Shown: one piece after another, positions 53,466 through 62,138 of the stretch
Position numbering within the stretch: position 1 is the stretch's first letter
How the letters are laid out: the number at the start of each line of letters is the position of its first letter
Source: Paenibacillus prosopidis
GTDB lineage: Bacteria > Bacillota > Bacilli > Paenibacillales > Paenibacillaceae
Direction of reading: 5' to 3'
Length of the DNA stretch: 64,000 nucleotides
Assembly: GCF_003337375.1 (NCBI RefSeq)
Contig: NZ_QPJD01000009.1
Location: 62,001 to 126,000, forward strand
Notes under the pieces: model-generated
Told to the model about the DNA's origin: nothing
Databases searched by the model: none
The model's input: the letters and a program-made list of their open reading frames with translations, nothing else
Position numbers and translations under genes: made by a program

Positions 53466-55081
53466 AAGTAATTATTGTTGACGACGAATTGGCCATACAT
53501 GAACAACTAAACAATCTAATTCCATGGACGGAGCTCGGCTGGGAAATCGTCGGACATGCGTACAATGGGGAAGAGGCGTGTCGGTTGGCGGAGAGTTTTA
53601 GGCCGCATTTGGTCCTGACCGATATCCGTATGCCGCTCATGGACGGACTTGGGTTCATGGAATGGCTGAAGGGCTCGGGACATGCCCCCAAAGTGATCGT
53701 GCTAAGCGGCTATGGAGATTTTGAATATTCGCGTACCGCGTTTAAGCTGGATGCTTTCGACTATTTGCTCAAGCCCGTCAAGGAAGCGGAGCTGCTGACC
53801 GTGCTTGACAAAGCGATGGAGCAGATTCATCAAGAATCGAAGAATCAATCTGATCGAATTAACGAAAAAGCGATCCTGAACCAGGGGCTAATTCTCATGC
53901 AGGACGAGTTTTTTACGCAGGCGGCCGGTTCGCCGCAGATTGAGGAAAATGAGCTTTACGTTCGCGCAGAGCAGCTCATGATCGCTCTTCCGGAGGGCAG
54001 TTATTCGGCTGTCGCCGTCAAGTTCGTCGATGCGGAGGACAATGTCCACCTCCGCTATGAAGGGGACCGGTCAGTCTTTTTTTTCGCAGCGAGAAATATC
54101 ATTCAGGAGACAGTGGGCAAGACGGTCCCGGTATTTAGGAAACTGCAGAAAACAGCCGAGTTCGTATTTCTATTTCCGCTTTCTTCCAGGCATGACGGAG
54201 CTCTCCTGACTCTGCTCTCCCGGCTTCACCGCTCGCTGGAGCTCTGCTTGCGCACGCAGGCGAGAATCGGGGCGAGCGCACCCAAGCAGCGGATCGGAAA
54301 ACTGTTCGCGGCTTACACCGAAGCGGTTCATGCGCTGGAGTCGCTTCGGCTCGGCGATGAGGAGGCGATTGCGCTTTACGGGCAGCCGACAGGCGGAGGA
54401 CGGAAGGACGGCGTACGGGCTACTCCGGCTGGCGGCGGCTGGAAAGAAATCGGGCTGCTGCTTGACATGCTGCTCGAGACGGGCGCTATCCGGGACGGAG
54501 AGGTTCTTCTCACCAAGCTGGAGGACGCGTTCCGTGAAGAATCCGTAGCTGCGATGAGCGGCACGGAATGGAAAAAGGCAGCGGCGGACTTGCTCGTCAA
54601 ACTGGAGAGCCATATCAAGGACGAAGATTCTATTATGCTCATGAATGAAGCGAAGGCCGGAATTTTGGAGCTTCGTACGGGGCAGGTGAAGGAGTCGCTG
54701 CGCAGGCTTATCGAGAGCCGCCTTCAATCGGCTGCAGGCGAAACCAAAACCAAGAGCGGCAGGCAGCTGATCGAAGTCGTGAAAAAATATATCGATGTTC
54801 ACTATAAGACGGTATCGCTCGAAGAAATTTCCCAGCGGTTTTACTTGAACAAAAATTATTTTTGCTCGCTGTTCAAGAGCGTCACGAGCGAAAGCTTTGT
54901 TGAATATTTGACGGTGCTCCGCATGGAGCATGCGAAGCGGCTGCTCGCTACGAGCGATTTGAAAACCTATGAGATCGCGGACATGGTCGGTTATTCCGAC
55001 CAGCGTTATTTTAGCCAGGTGTTCCGCAAGTATACCGGCATGAAGCCGACGGAATACCGGCAATCGAGCGGCCAATCTTAA
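53462..55081 (+). CDS. YesN-type response regulator, AraC output domain
   Basis: A 539-residue response regulator. The receiver (about 1-125) has acidic pocket D7-D8, phospho-acceptor Asp54 (LVLTDIRMP), Ser82 and Lys104 (YLLKPVK). A long middle region follows, and the AraC DNA-binding domain ends the protein (about 435-539: VSLEEISQRFYLNKNYFCSL, MVGYSDQRYFSQVFRKYTG, MKPTEYRQS). The start overlaps the kinase stop by 4 bases. Unlike the shorter regulator at 18613, this is the full-length YesN form. It presumably activates the binding-protein gene that begins 101 bases downstream. Confidence 0.92.
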   Translation: MKVIIVDDELAIHEQLNNLIPWTELGWEIVGHAYNGEEACRLAESFRPHLVLTDIRMPLMDGLGFMEWLKGSGHAPKVIVLSGYGDFEYSRTAFKLDAFDYLLKPVKEAELLTVLDKAMEQIHQESKNQSDRINEKAILNQGLILMQDEFFTQAAGSPQIEENELYVRAEQLMIALPEGSYSAVAVKFVDAEDNVHLRYEGDRSVFFFAARNIIQETVGKTVPVFRKLQKTAEFVFLFPLSSRHDGALLTLLSRLHRSLELCLRTQARIGASAPKQRIGKLFAAYTEAVHALESLRLGDEEAIALYGQPTGGGRKDGVRATPAGGGWKEIGLLLDMLLETGAIRDGEVLLTKLEDAFREESVAAMSGTEWKKAAADLLVKLESHIKDEDSIMLMNEAKAGILELRTGQVKESLRRLIESRLQSAAGETKTKSGRQLIEVVKKYIDVHYKTVSLEEISQRFYLNKNYFCSLFKSVTSESFVEYLTVLRMEHAKRLLATSDLKTYEIADMVGYSDQRYFSQVFRKYTGMKPTEYRQSSGQS

Positions 55082-55182
55082 TATTTTAAACATGTTGGTG
55101 AATTTGGCGGCATACCGACGGGATGGAACGCGCCTTAGAATAAAGACGTAAACAAATTCTGTCAAATGGAGAGGGGTACACC

Positions 55183-56493
55183 ATGAAAGCAAAAAAGAGA
55201 CTTTTCGGATTGGCCGCGGTTCTGGTTCTGTCAACGGCTCTAGCAGCATGCGGCGGCAAAAACAACGAGCCGGCCGCATCACCAACCGGTAATGCCGAAC
55301 CGGCGCAAGAGGCCGTTACGCTCGATTTTTGGGCGGCGCTTGACCCGAGCACGGACGAAGGCAAAACGATTCAGGCGAAAGTAAAAGAATTCGATGACAG
55401 CCATGCGGAGATCAACGTCAATCTCCAGGTCATCACGTACGACGTCATGCACGACAAGCTGGTGGCGGCTATCAACGCTGGAGACGCTCCCGATCTGAGC
55501 TGGGGTCTGAGCGAATGGTTCGGCGAATTCAACAAGATGGATGCGCTTCAAGACTTGACGCCTTATTTGGATAAATGGGCGGACAAATCGAACATCTATC
55601 CGAATGTGCTGGAGGCTTTGACGGTGGAAGGCAAAACAAAAGCGCTCCCGAACTATCTCGGCATCCGCGCCCTGTTGTACCATGAAGATATTCTGAAAGC
55701 GGCAGGCATAACCGCCCCTCCAAAAACGTGGGACGAACTTCTTGCAATGGCTCCGGTGATTAAGGAGAAAACGGGTAAGGAAGCGTTCGGCATCGCCGGG
55801 GCCGGTGTCCGTTCTCCGCAGGAGCTGATCATGTACCTGGCGCAAAACGATGTGACACTAGCGGATAAGCAAGCAGACGGCAAATATAAAAACACTTGGC
55901 AGGACAACCCGGACCAGCTGGCCAAAGCGGCCGAGGTATTCAAGTTTTACCAGGATCTGCTCGCGGCTAAGGCAATCCAAGCGGACGCCAAAACATGGGG
56001 CTGGGAAGAAGAGGACCAGAACTTCGTTCTCGCCCAATACGCGATGGTCGTCAACGGTCCGTGGATCGAAGGGCGCAGCAGCGAAAACCCGGATGGCATG
56101 AAAGACGTTAAAGTCGCGGCACCGGTATACAAAAATAAACCGGCCACCTTCATGGAAATCGCACCTCTGTACGTGTACAAATCGGAGAATCCGGACCAGG
56201 CATGGGAGTTCGCTTCCTATCTGCTCGGCGCCGAATACCAAAAAGCAGTTAACCCCGGCAAAAACCCGCGCAGCGACCTAGTCAACGATAGCGGATGGGG
56301 CAAGGATTTCATGGCGTTGGCCTCACAAGGCGTTGTGTTCCCGGCTGTTTCCCTCGGCGGCATCACGAAAGCGATGGAGGATTCTCTTGCCCGTGCCATG
56401 CTGAAAAACGATAAGCCGGAAGATGTGGCGAAATGGCTCTCGCAAGCAATTAACGACAGTCTGAGCAAAACCGGCGAACTGAGCGGAAGCTGA
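55183..56493 (+). CDS. Extracellular solute-binding lipoprotein of sugar ABC importer
   Basis: A 436-residue family 1 binding lipoprotein with lipobox LAAC (FGLAAVLVLSTALAACGG). The mature fold shows LDFWAALDPSTDEGKTIQAK, AGDAPDLSWG and NGPWIEG segments typical of oligosaccharide binders. GGAGAGGGG precedes ATG 55183. A long hairpin with a T run separates it from the permease genes. The substrate is unknown; the flanking secreted lyase suggests uronic-acid-containing oligosaccharides. Confidence 0.9.
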   Translation: MKAKKRLFGLAAVLVLSTALAACGGKNNEPAASPTGNAEPAQEAVTLDFWAALDPSTDEGKTIQAKVKEFDDSHAEINVNLQVITYDVMHDKLVAAINAGDAPDLSWGLSEWFGEFNKMDALQDLTPYLDKWADKSNIYPNVLEALTVEGKTKALPNYLGIRALLYHEDILKAAGITAPPKTWDELLAMAPVIKEKTGKEAFGIAGAGVRSPQELIMYLAQNDVTLADKQADGKYKNTWQDNPDQLAKAAEVFKFYQDLLAAKAIQADAKTWGWEEEDQNFVLAQYAMVVNGPWIEGRSSENPDGMKDVKVAAPVYKNKPATFMEIAPLYVYKSENPDQAWEFASYLLGAEYQKAVNPGKNPRSDLVNDSGWGKDFMALASQGVVFPAVSLGGITKAMEDSLARAMLKNDKPEDVAKWLSQAINDSLSKTGELSGS

Positions 56494-56513
56494 TTACAAG
56501 CTGATTTGAACGG

Positions 56514-56576
56514 GCAAGCATAGGACGGATACCGTAGCAGGAGTAATAGCGCTCCCAAGCCTATGCTTGCTTTTTT
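56514..56576 (+). terminator. Attenuator/terminator between binding-protein and permease genes
   Basis: GCAAGCATAGG (56514-56524) pairs with CCTATGCTTGC (56560-56570) around a 35-base loop and is followed by six T residues. Partial termination here would give more binding protein than permease. Confidence 0.78.
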
Positions 56577-56612
56577 ATTTCTATAAAATTCTTGATAAAT
56601 GTGGTGAATGAG

Positions 56613-57560
56613 ATGAAACCGATCGAACTGGAACGTCCAGCGAAGCGTGCGGGGAAATGGCGCGCTGTTGCGATGACGCTTAGAGAGAAGAGAACAAAAC
56701 GGCTTGCCTATTTGTTTGTGCTGCCGGCCTTGCTTTTTTTTGTACTCCTCAACGCCTATCCGCTCGTTACCGTCCTATTGGACAGCTTTCAGTTCAAGAA
56801 CCTGATGAACAAAGCATTAAGCGGATTCGCGGGACTCACGAACTACAAAGAAGTCGTTCAAAACGAATACTTCCGAACGGCGCTCAAGAATACGGCCGTA
56901 TGGACGATCCTGTCCGTGGCCGGGGAATACGCACTGGGACTTTTATCTGCCCTTGCATTGAACCAGCAGATTAAAGGAAGAACGCTGTTCCGCGCCATTA
57001 TCATCATTCCTTGGGTCGTCCCGATCGTTATAGCGGGTATGACATGGACGTGGATGCTGACGCCGGATTACGGCATCATCAACTTATGGCTCGTCAAGCT
57101 TGGACTGCTCAAGGAGCCTTACTACTGGCTGGGCGAACTGAATACGGCTCTTCTGACCGTCGTGTTCGTCAACGTCTGGCGAAGCTTTCCGTTCTATACG
57201 ATCAGCTTATTGGCCGGCTTGCAATCGGTATCGCGGGATATCGTAGAAGCGGCCGCTATCGACGGTGCGGGTGTACGCCGCCGCTTCTGGTACATTGTGC
57301 TGCCGCAGCTCAAAACCGTATCGCTGACCATCGTGTTCATTCATATCATTTGGACGGCGATCAACTTCGATTTCATTTGGGTTATGACCGAAGGCGGTCC
57401 ATTGTATTCATCAGAGACACTGCCTATCATGATTTACCGCTATGCTATGCAGGATTATAACTTCGGCAACGCTTCCGCGCTTGCTTCCATGATGCTCGGC
57501 TTTATGATCAGCGGATTCATTTTATATTATTTCTTCAGTGTCAGAAAAAACAGGAGGTGA
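56613..57560 (+). CDS. Sugar ABC importer permease, MalF/UgpA type
   Basis: A 315-residue permease with six helices and the ATPase-contact loop EAAAIDGAGVRRRFWYIVLP. The WVMTEGGPLYSSETLPIMIY stretch is characteristic. ATG 56613 is taken (GGTG 6 bases upstream); an in-frame TTG at 56592 is possible. The ribosome site of the next gene (AGGAGGTGA) overlaps its stop codon, which couples the two permeases. Confidence 0.88.
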   Translation: MKPIELERPAKRAGKWRAVAMTLREKRTKRLAYLFVLPALLFFVLLNAYPLVTVLLDSFQFKNLMNKALSGFAGLTNYKEVVQNEYFRTALKNTAVWTILSVAGEYALGLLSALALNQQIKGRTLFRAIIIIPWVVPIVIAGMTWTWMLTPDYGIINLWLVKLGLLKEPYYWLGELNTALLTVVFVNVWRSFPFYTISLLAGLQSVSRDIVEAAAIDGAGVRRRFWYIVLPQLKTVSLTIVFIHIIWTAINFDFIWVMTEGGPLYSSETLPIMIYRYAMQDYNFGNASALASMMLGFMISGFILYYFFSVRKNRR

Positions 57561-57564
57561 TCAA

Positions 57565-58410
57565 ATGCTGATTAGCAGAAGCAAACAAAGGTTTTTAACC
57601 TTACTGACCTATGCGGTGCTGATTGGGTTTTCCGTATACTGCCTGTTCCCGTTTCTGTGGATGCTGGCTACGTCGATTAAGCCGGATGCGGAAATCCGGA
57701 CGGTTAATCCGACATTCTGGATCAGCGCGCCGACTTGGAAGCATTTTGAAAACGTACTTCACGGATCGGCATTTCTGACCTTTTTCAAAAACAGCGTGTT
57801 CATCTCGGCAGTGACGACTGGCGCGTCGCTGATCATCTCGATCTTTGCGGGCTATGCGTTAAGCCGGTTCGTCCGGTTCCGCGGGGTGAAGCTGTTCGGC
57901 ATCGCCATGCTGCTGTCGCAGATGATACCAGGCGTGCTGCTGCTGATCCCGCTTTACTTGGTCATGAAGAACCTGTCTCTAATCAACACGTACTCGTCGT
58001 TGATATTGGCTTACACAACGTTCACGGTACCGCTTTGTACGTTTATGATGAAAGGATTTTTCGATTCGGTCCCGTTTGAAATGGAAGAGTCGGCGGAAAT
58101 CGACGGCTGCTCCCGTGTGGGGATCATCTTCCGTATTTTAATGCCGGTTTCACTTCCAAGTCTCGTTGCCACTTCGCTGTTCGCTTTCCTGAACGCCTGG
58201 AACGAATTCATGTTCGGTTTCGTGTTCATTAACGACGAGGAGCATCGGACGCTTACGCCCGGTATCAGCCTGTTCAAAGGGCTGTATCAGACGGACTGGG
58301 GCAGCATGATGGCGGCATCCGTCATGAGCGTGCTGCCGGTTGTGATCATTTTCGTATTCTTGCAGAAATTTCTTGTTGAAGGTATGACGGCCGGGGCCGT
58401 AAAGGGGTAA
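57565..58410 (+). CDS. Sugar ABC importer permease, MalG/UgpE type
   Basis: A 281-residue permease with six helices and loop ESAEIDGCSRVGIIFRILMP; the C-terminus LQKFLVEGMTAGAVKG is typical. ATG 57565 follows the near-perfect AGGAGGTGA (57552-57560). It closes the surviving part of the operon. Six bases further on an 18-codon frame begins that looks like the severed head of the next gene. Confidence 0.92.
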   Translation: MLISRSKQRFLTLLTYAVLIGFSVYCLFPFLWMLATSIKPDAEIRTVNPTFWISAPTWKHFENVLHGSAFLTFFKNSVFISAVTTGASLIISIFAGYALSRFVRFRGVKLFGIAMLLSQMIPGVLLLIPLYLVMKNLSLINTYSSLILAYTTFTVPLCTFMMKGFFDSVPFEMEESAEIDGCSRVGIIFRILMPVSLPSLVATSLFAFLNAWNEFMFGFVFINDEEHRTLTPGISLFKGLYQTDWGSMMAASVMSVLPVVIIFVFLQKFLVEGMTAGAVKG

Positions 58411-58416
58411 ACATAG

Positions 58417-58473
58417 ATGAGCGAGTGGATTCGGATTGAGGAAAACGGACTGCATTTGCTGTTTTTAAGTTGA
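58417..58473 (+). pseudogene. Severed 5' end of a lost downstream gene
   Basis: ATG 58417, preceded by AAAGGGG, reads MSEWIRIEENGLHLLFLS and stops. The opening resembles N-termini of sugar-degrading enzymes that often follow such importers, but 18 residues cannot fix a family. The MalT-like gene begins 31 bases later with no proper ribosome site. A deletion or insertion joint near 58465-58475 is likely. Confidence 0.45.
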
Positions 58474-58504
58474 TGACAGAGTGCTGCAGTGTTATATTTG
58501 ATCA

Positions 58505-61279
58505 ATGAATATGCTAATTTTATCCACTAAAATATATATCCCTCCGCTTCGGACTAAAGTGGTATTACGCCCTCGTTTGATTGAGAGGTTGAACGAGGGA
58601 CTGCACCGCAAACTGACCCTCATCTCAGCCCCAGCCGGCTTTGGTAAAACCACACTGGTCAGCGAATGGATCGCCGGTTGCAGGCGACCGGTCGCCTGGC
58701 TGTCACTGGATGAAAGGGATAACGATCCTGCACGCCTTCTTAAATACCTCGTTGCTGCTTTACAGACGATTGCGGCGAATATAGGAGAAGGCGTGCTTAC
58801 CATGCTCCAATCGCCTCAGCCACTGCCAACCGAATCGATTCTGACGATCCTGCTCAATGAGATTACTACCATCCAAGACAATTTCGTCCTTGTCTTTGAT
58901 GACTTCCACGTTATCGATGCTAAACCGACTAATCATGCACTCACCTTTCTGCTCGAGCACCTGCCGCCACAGATACACATTGTTATCATAACTCGCGAAG
59001 AGCCGAATCTACCCCTGGGTAGGTTACGCGTCCGGGGCCAATTGACCGAACTGCGCGGGACAGACTTGCGGTTTAACTCCTTCGAAGCCGCCGGATTTCT
59101 CAACCAGGTGATGGGCCTAAACCTTTCATCGGAAGACATCGCCGCCTTGGAAACCCGCACCGAAGGATGGATTGCCGGCCTACAATTAGCCGCGATATCC
59201 ATGCATGGACATAAAGACGCCGCCAGCTTTATCCAATCTTTCACCGGCAGCCACCATTTCGTACTGGACTATCTGGTTGAAGAAGTTTTGCAAAATCAGT
59301 CCGAAAGCGTTCAGACATTTTTGTTGCGCACGTCTATCCTCGACCGCCTGTGCGGTCCGCTTTGTGATGCCGTTCTGATCGACCCTTCATCTTCCGGGCA
59401 AGAAACCCTTAAATATCTCGAACGGACCAATCTGTTCATCGTCCCCTTGGATAACGAGCGGCGTTGGTACCGCTATCACCATCTCTTTGCTGATTTGCTG
59501 CGGCAGCGTCTGCACCAGAGTACTGTCTCTTCTACAGAGGGTGTCGAGAGAAGCGTGGCCGAATTACACCAACGAGCCAGCGTGTGGTATGAAGACAATG
59601 GTCTGGAGATTGAAGCTTTTCACCATGCTGTTGTTTCCAATGATATTGAACGCGCCGCGCGACTGGTTGAAGGAGAGGGGATGCCCCTGCACCTTCGCGG
59701 CGCGGTTGCCCCTGTACTCAATTGGCTGGAGTCGCTGCCGGCTGAGGTAATGGATGCTAGGCCTTCGTTGTGGGTGATGTATGCTTCGGTGTTAGTGGTT
59801 GCCGGCAAACCAACCGGCATCGAACAAAAATTGCAGGCTGCTGAAGCTGCCATGCAAGGTGCCGAGCCAGACGATAAGACCAGAGACCGTGTTGGACTTA
59901 TTGCCGCCACACGAGCCGCATTGGCTGCGTTAATCATTGCCGGCCAACCGACAGCCATCGAACAGAAATTACAAGCTGCTGAGGCAGCCCTGCAAGGCAC
60001 CGAGCCAGACGACAAGACCAATGACCTTATAGGATATATTGCCCCCATACGGGTTGCGTTAGATTTCCACCAGCACCAGGTAGAAGCCATCATTGCGGAG
60101 TCGCGACGCGCCCTGGAGTTTCTGCACCCCGAAAACCTGTCTGTTCGCACTGCCGCTGCCTGGATGCTGGGGGTTGCCTGCCAGCTCCAGGGGGATCGTG
60201 CCGCTGCCAGCCAGGCTTATAACGAAGCTTTATTTTACAGCCAGGCGATTGGGGATAACAACATCACCATAATGGCTACAATCGGCTTGGGCAACTTAGC
60301 GGAAGCAGAAAACCGGCTCTATATGGCGGATCAGAGCTACCGGCGCGTCCTGCACTTGGCAGGAGATCTGCCTCTGCCGGCTACCTGCGAAGCGCATCTT
60401 GGCCTAGCCCGTTTATGCTACGAATGGAACGATCTGGATGACGCTCTACAGCATGTGCAACAGAGCATCCAACTGGCGCGGCAGATAGAGAACACAGAAG
60501 GATTCATTGCCTGTGAGGTGTTTCTAGCCCGTCTGAAGCTTGCCCATGGAGATGTGACCGGTGCGGCCGCTACTTTGGCTAAGGCTGCTCAATCCGTGCG
60601 CAAGCATAACATCTTGAATCGGATGACTGAGATCGATGCCGCACAAGTGCTTACGCTGCTTCACCAGGGAAATCTGACGGCAGCGGCGCATCTGGCTCAG
60701 GCGCATGAACTCCCCATAAGCCAGGCACGGGTCCACTTGGCCCAGGGAGACACGTCCTCAGCACTGGTGGTGCTGGAGCCATTGCGCCAACAGATGTACG
60801 CAAAGGGTTGGGTGGATGAACGGTTCAAGGTGATGGTTCTTCAGGCGGTTGCTCTACATTTGCATGGCGCCAAGGACAAGGCTGTGGAGCATATAAATGA
60901 TGCGCTGACGCTGGCAGAGCCGGGCGGCTTTATACGTATCTTCGTCGATGAAGGTTTGCCGATGGTTAGGCTCTTGTCCGATGCAGCTGCGCATGGGATT
61001 AAACCGGACTATGTAGGTAAGCTGATGGCTGTGTTTGAAGAGGAGCAGAAGAGAGACGACAAATTGCCCCCTGTCATACCGCTTATCGAGCCATTGAGCG
61101 AGCGTGAGTTACAAGTGCTGAAACTCATTGCCCAAGGACTCTCGAATCATGAGATTAGCGGGCGGCTTTTCCTCGCCTTGAGTTCTGTTAAAGGGCACAA
61201 TCGGAATATTTTTGGCAAACTTCAGGTCCAAAGGCGCACCGAAGCAGTAGCGCGTGCCCGCGAGTTGGGTCTGTTGTAG
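58505..61279 (+). CDS. MalT-like LuxR-family ATP-dependent regulator (LAL)
   Basis: A 924-residue signal-transduction ATPase with LuxR output. The P-loop is LISAPAGFGKTT (Lys48) and the Walker B-like region is VLVFDDFHVID. The NTPase/arm region runs to about 420, TPR-like repeats to about 850, and the C-terminal LuxR helix-turn-helix (LSERELQVLKLIAQGLSNHE, then VKGHNRNIFGKLQVQRRTEA) follows. Two adjacent 46-residue units (from DNA 59801 and 59939) are near copies, an internal duplication. ATG 58505 or 58511 has no evident ribosome site. Its codon style (CTG, GCC, CGC rich) differs from the sporulation genes, and it starts at a broken gene joint, so it may be an acquired gene. The ligand is unknown. 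Confidence 0.85.
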   Translation: MNMLILSTKIYIPPLRTKVVLRPRLIERLNEGLHRKLTLISAPAGFGKTTLVSEWIAGCRRPVAWLSLDERDNDPARLLKYLVAALQTIAANIGEGVLTMLQSPQPLPTESILTILLNEITTIQDNFVLVFDDFHVIDAKPTNHALTFLLEHLPPQIHIVIITREEPNLPLGRLRVRGQLTELRGTDLRFNSFEAAGFLNQVMGLNLSSEDIAALETRTEGWIAGLQLAAISMHGHKDAASFIQSFTGSHHFVLDYLVEEVLQNQSESVQTFLLRTSILDRLCGPLCDAVLIDPSSSGQETLKYLERTNLFIVPLDNERRWYRYHHLFADLLRQRLHQSTVSSTEGVERSVAELHQRASVWYEDNGLEIEAFHHAVVSNDIERAARLVEGEGMPLHLRGAVAPVLNWLESLPAEVMDARPSLWVMYASVLVVAGKPTGIEQKLQAAEAAMQGAEPDDKTRDRVGLIAATRAALAALIIAGQPTAIEQKLQAAEAALQGTEPDDKTNDLIGYIAPIRVALDFHQHQVEAIIAESRRALEFLHPENLSVRTAAAWMLGVACQLQGDRAAASQAYNEALFYSQAIGDNNITIMATIGLGNLAEAENRLYMADQSYRRVLHLAGDLPLPATCEAHLGLARLCYEWNDLDDALQHVQQSIQLARQIENTEGFIACEVFLARLKLAHGDVTGAAATLAKAAQSVRKHNILNRMTEIDAAQVLTLLHQGNLTAAAHLAQAHELPISQARVHLAQGDTSSALVVLEPLRQQMYAKGWVDERFKVMVLQAVALHLHGAKDKAVEHINDALTLAEPGGFIRIFVDEGLPMVRLLSDAAAHGIKPDYVGKLMAVFEEEQKRDDKLPPVIPLIEPLSERELQVLKLIAQGLSNHEISGRLFLALSSVKGHNRNIFGKLQVQRRTEAVARARELGLL

Positions 61280-61396
61280 CACAACAATACTTTAGTATCT
61301 ATACGTTAATACCAAATTGTAGATATAATCCTTGTAAATGGAGCAGGTGGCATGGAAAGTTATAACCGGCCCCGTCCAACACAAAGGAGAGAGAAA

Positions 61397-62062
61397 ATGA
61401 ATTCAAACAAAAAGACTGCAAGAATTGTAGGCGTATTATTTCTAGTTGCCACGGCTGCTTTCATGATAGGTGATGGGGTTTTACAATCGGTTCTAAACCA
61501 TCCTGAATTTCTTTCCAATCTCTATCCGGACAGAACTAAAGTTATAGCAGGAATATTCTTTGAGCTAATTAACTCCGCAGCAGTTGTGGGCATAGCATTG
61601 TTAATGTTTCCAATTTTAAAACAACATAATGAAGCTATAGCACTTGGGTACTTTGGGTCCAGGATAATTGAGTCTGCACTTCTCATAGTGAGTATACTCA
61701 GCCCGCTAGTACTAATAACATTAAGTGAAGAATATATAACCGCAGGAGCTGCGGGTGATTCCTATTTTCAAACTATAGGGCGTGCAGCTATTAAAGGACA
61801 TTATATGGCCTTTGAAATGGCTATGTTGGTTCTTAGCTTGGGTAGTCTGATCTTTTGTTATTTATTATATAAATCGAAACTAATACCACGATTTATATCA
61901 GTCATTGGACTTATTGGATATGCAGCTTTGCTAGCAAGCGGCTGTTCAGCGATTTTCGGTTATGATATAGGAATGATCCTGTATATTCCAGGGGCAGTAT
62001 TTGAAATCATTTTTCCAATATGGTTGATTGTAAAAGGTTTTAATCAGACAATGAAGTCTTGA
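61397..62062 (+). CDS. DUF4386-type membrane protein
   Basis: A 221-residue integral membrane protein with six predicted helices. Family hallmarks are the opening KKTARIVGVLFLVATAAFMI, LFPILKQHNEAIALGYFGSR, AIKGHYMAFEMAMLVLSLGS, and the end LYIPGAVFEIIFPIWLIVKG. The family is known only as DUF4386 and has no established function. ATG 61397 has AAAGGAGAG 7 bases upstream. It stands between the MalT-like gene and the MFS gene in the same direction, 76 bases before the latter. Confidence 0.85.
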   Translation: MNSNKKTARIVGVLFLVATAAFMIGDGVLQSVLNHPEFLSNLYPDRTKVIAGIFFELINSAAVVGIALLMFPILKQHNEAIALGYFGSRIIESALLIVSILSPLVLITLSEEYITAGAAGDSYFQTIGRAAIKGHYMAFEMAMLVLSLGSLIFCYLLYKSKLIPRFISVIGLIGYAALLASGCSAIFGYDIGMILYIPGAVFEIIFPIWLIVKGFNQTMKS

Positions 62063-62138
62063 TAAAGGTTCATGCGGTATCCGCAATTGGGGCTGCAGAT
62101 TCCAATCAAATAAACACCTAGAAAGGTGGTTCTGAGCG

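Noticed and set aside
54170..55285. 371-codon minus-strand frame
   Set aside because: It is the antisense shadow of the response-regulator gene at 53462-55081, which has full domain support.
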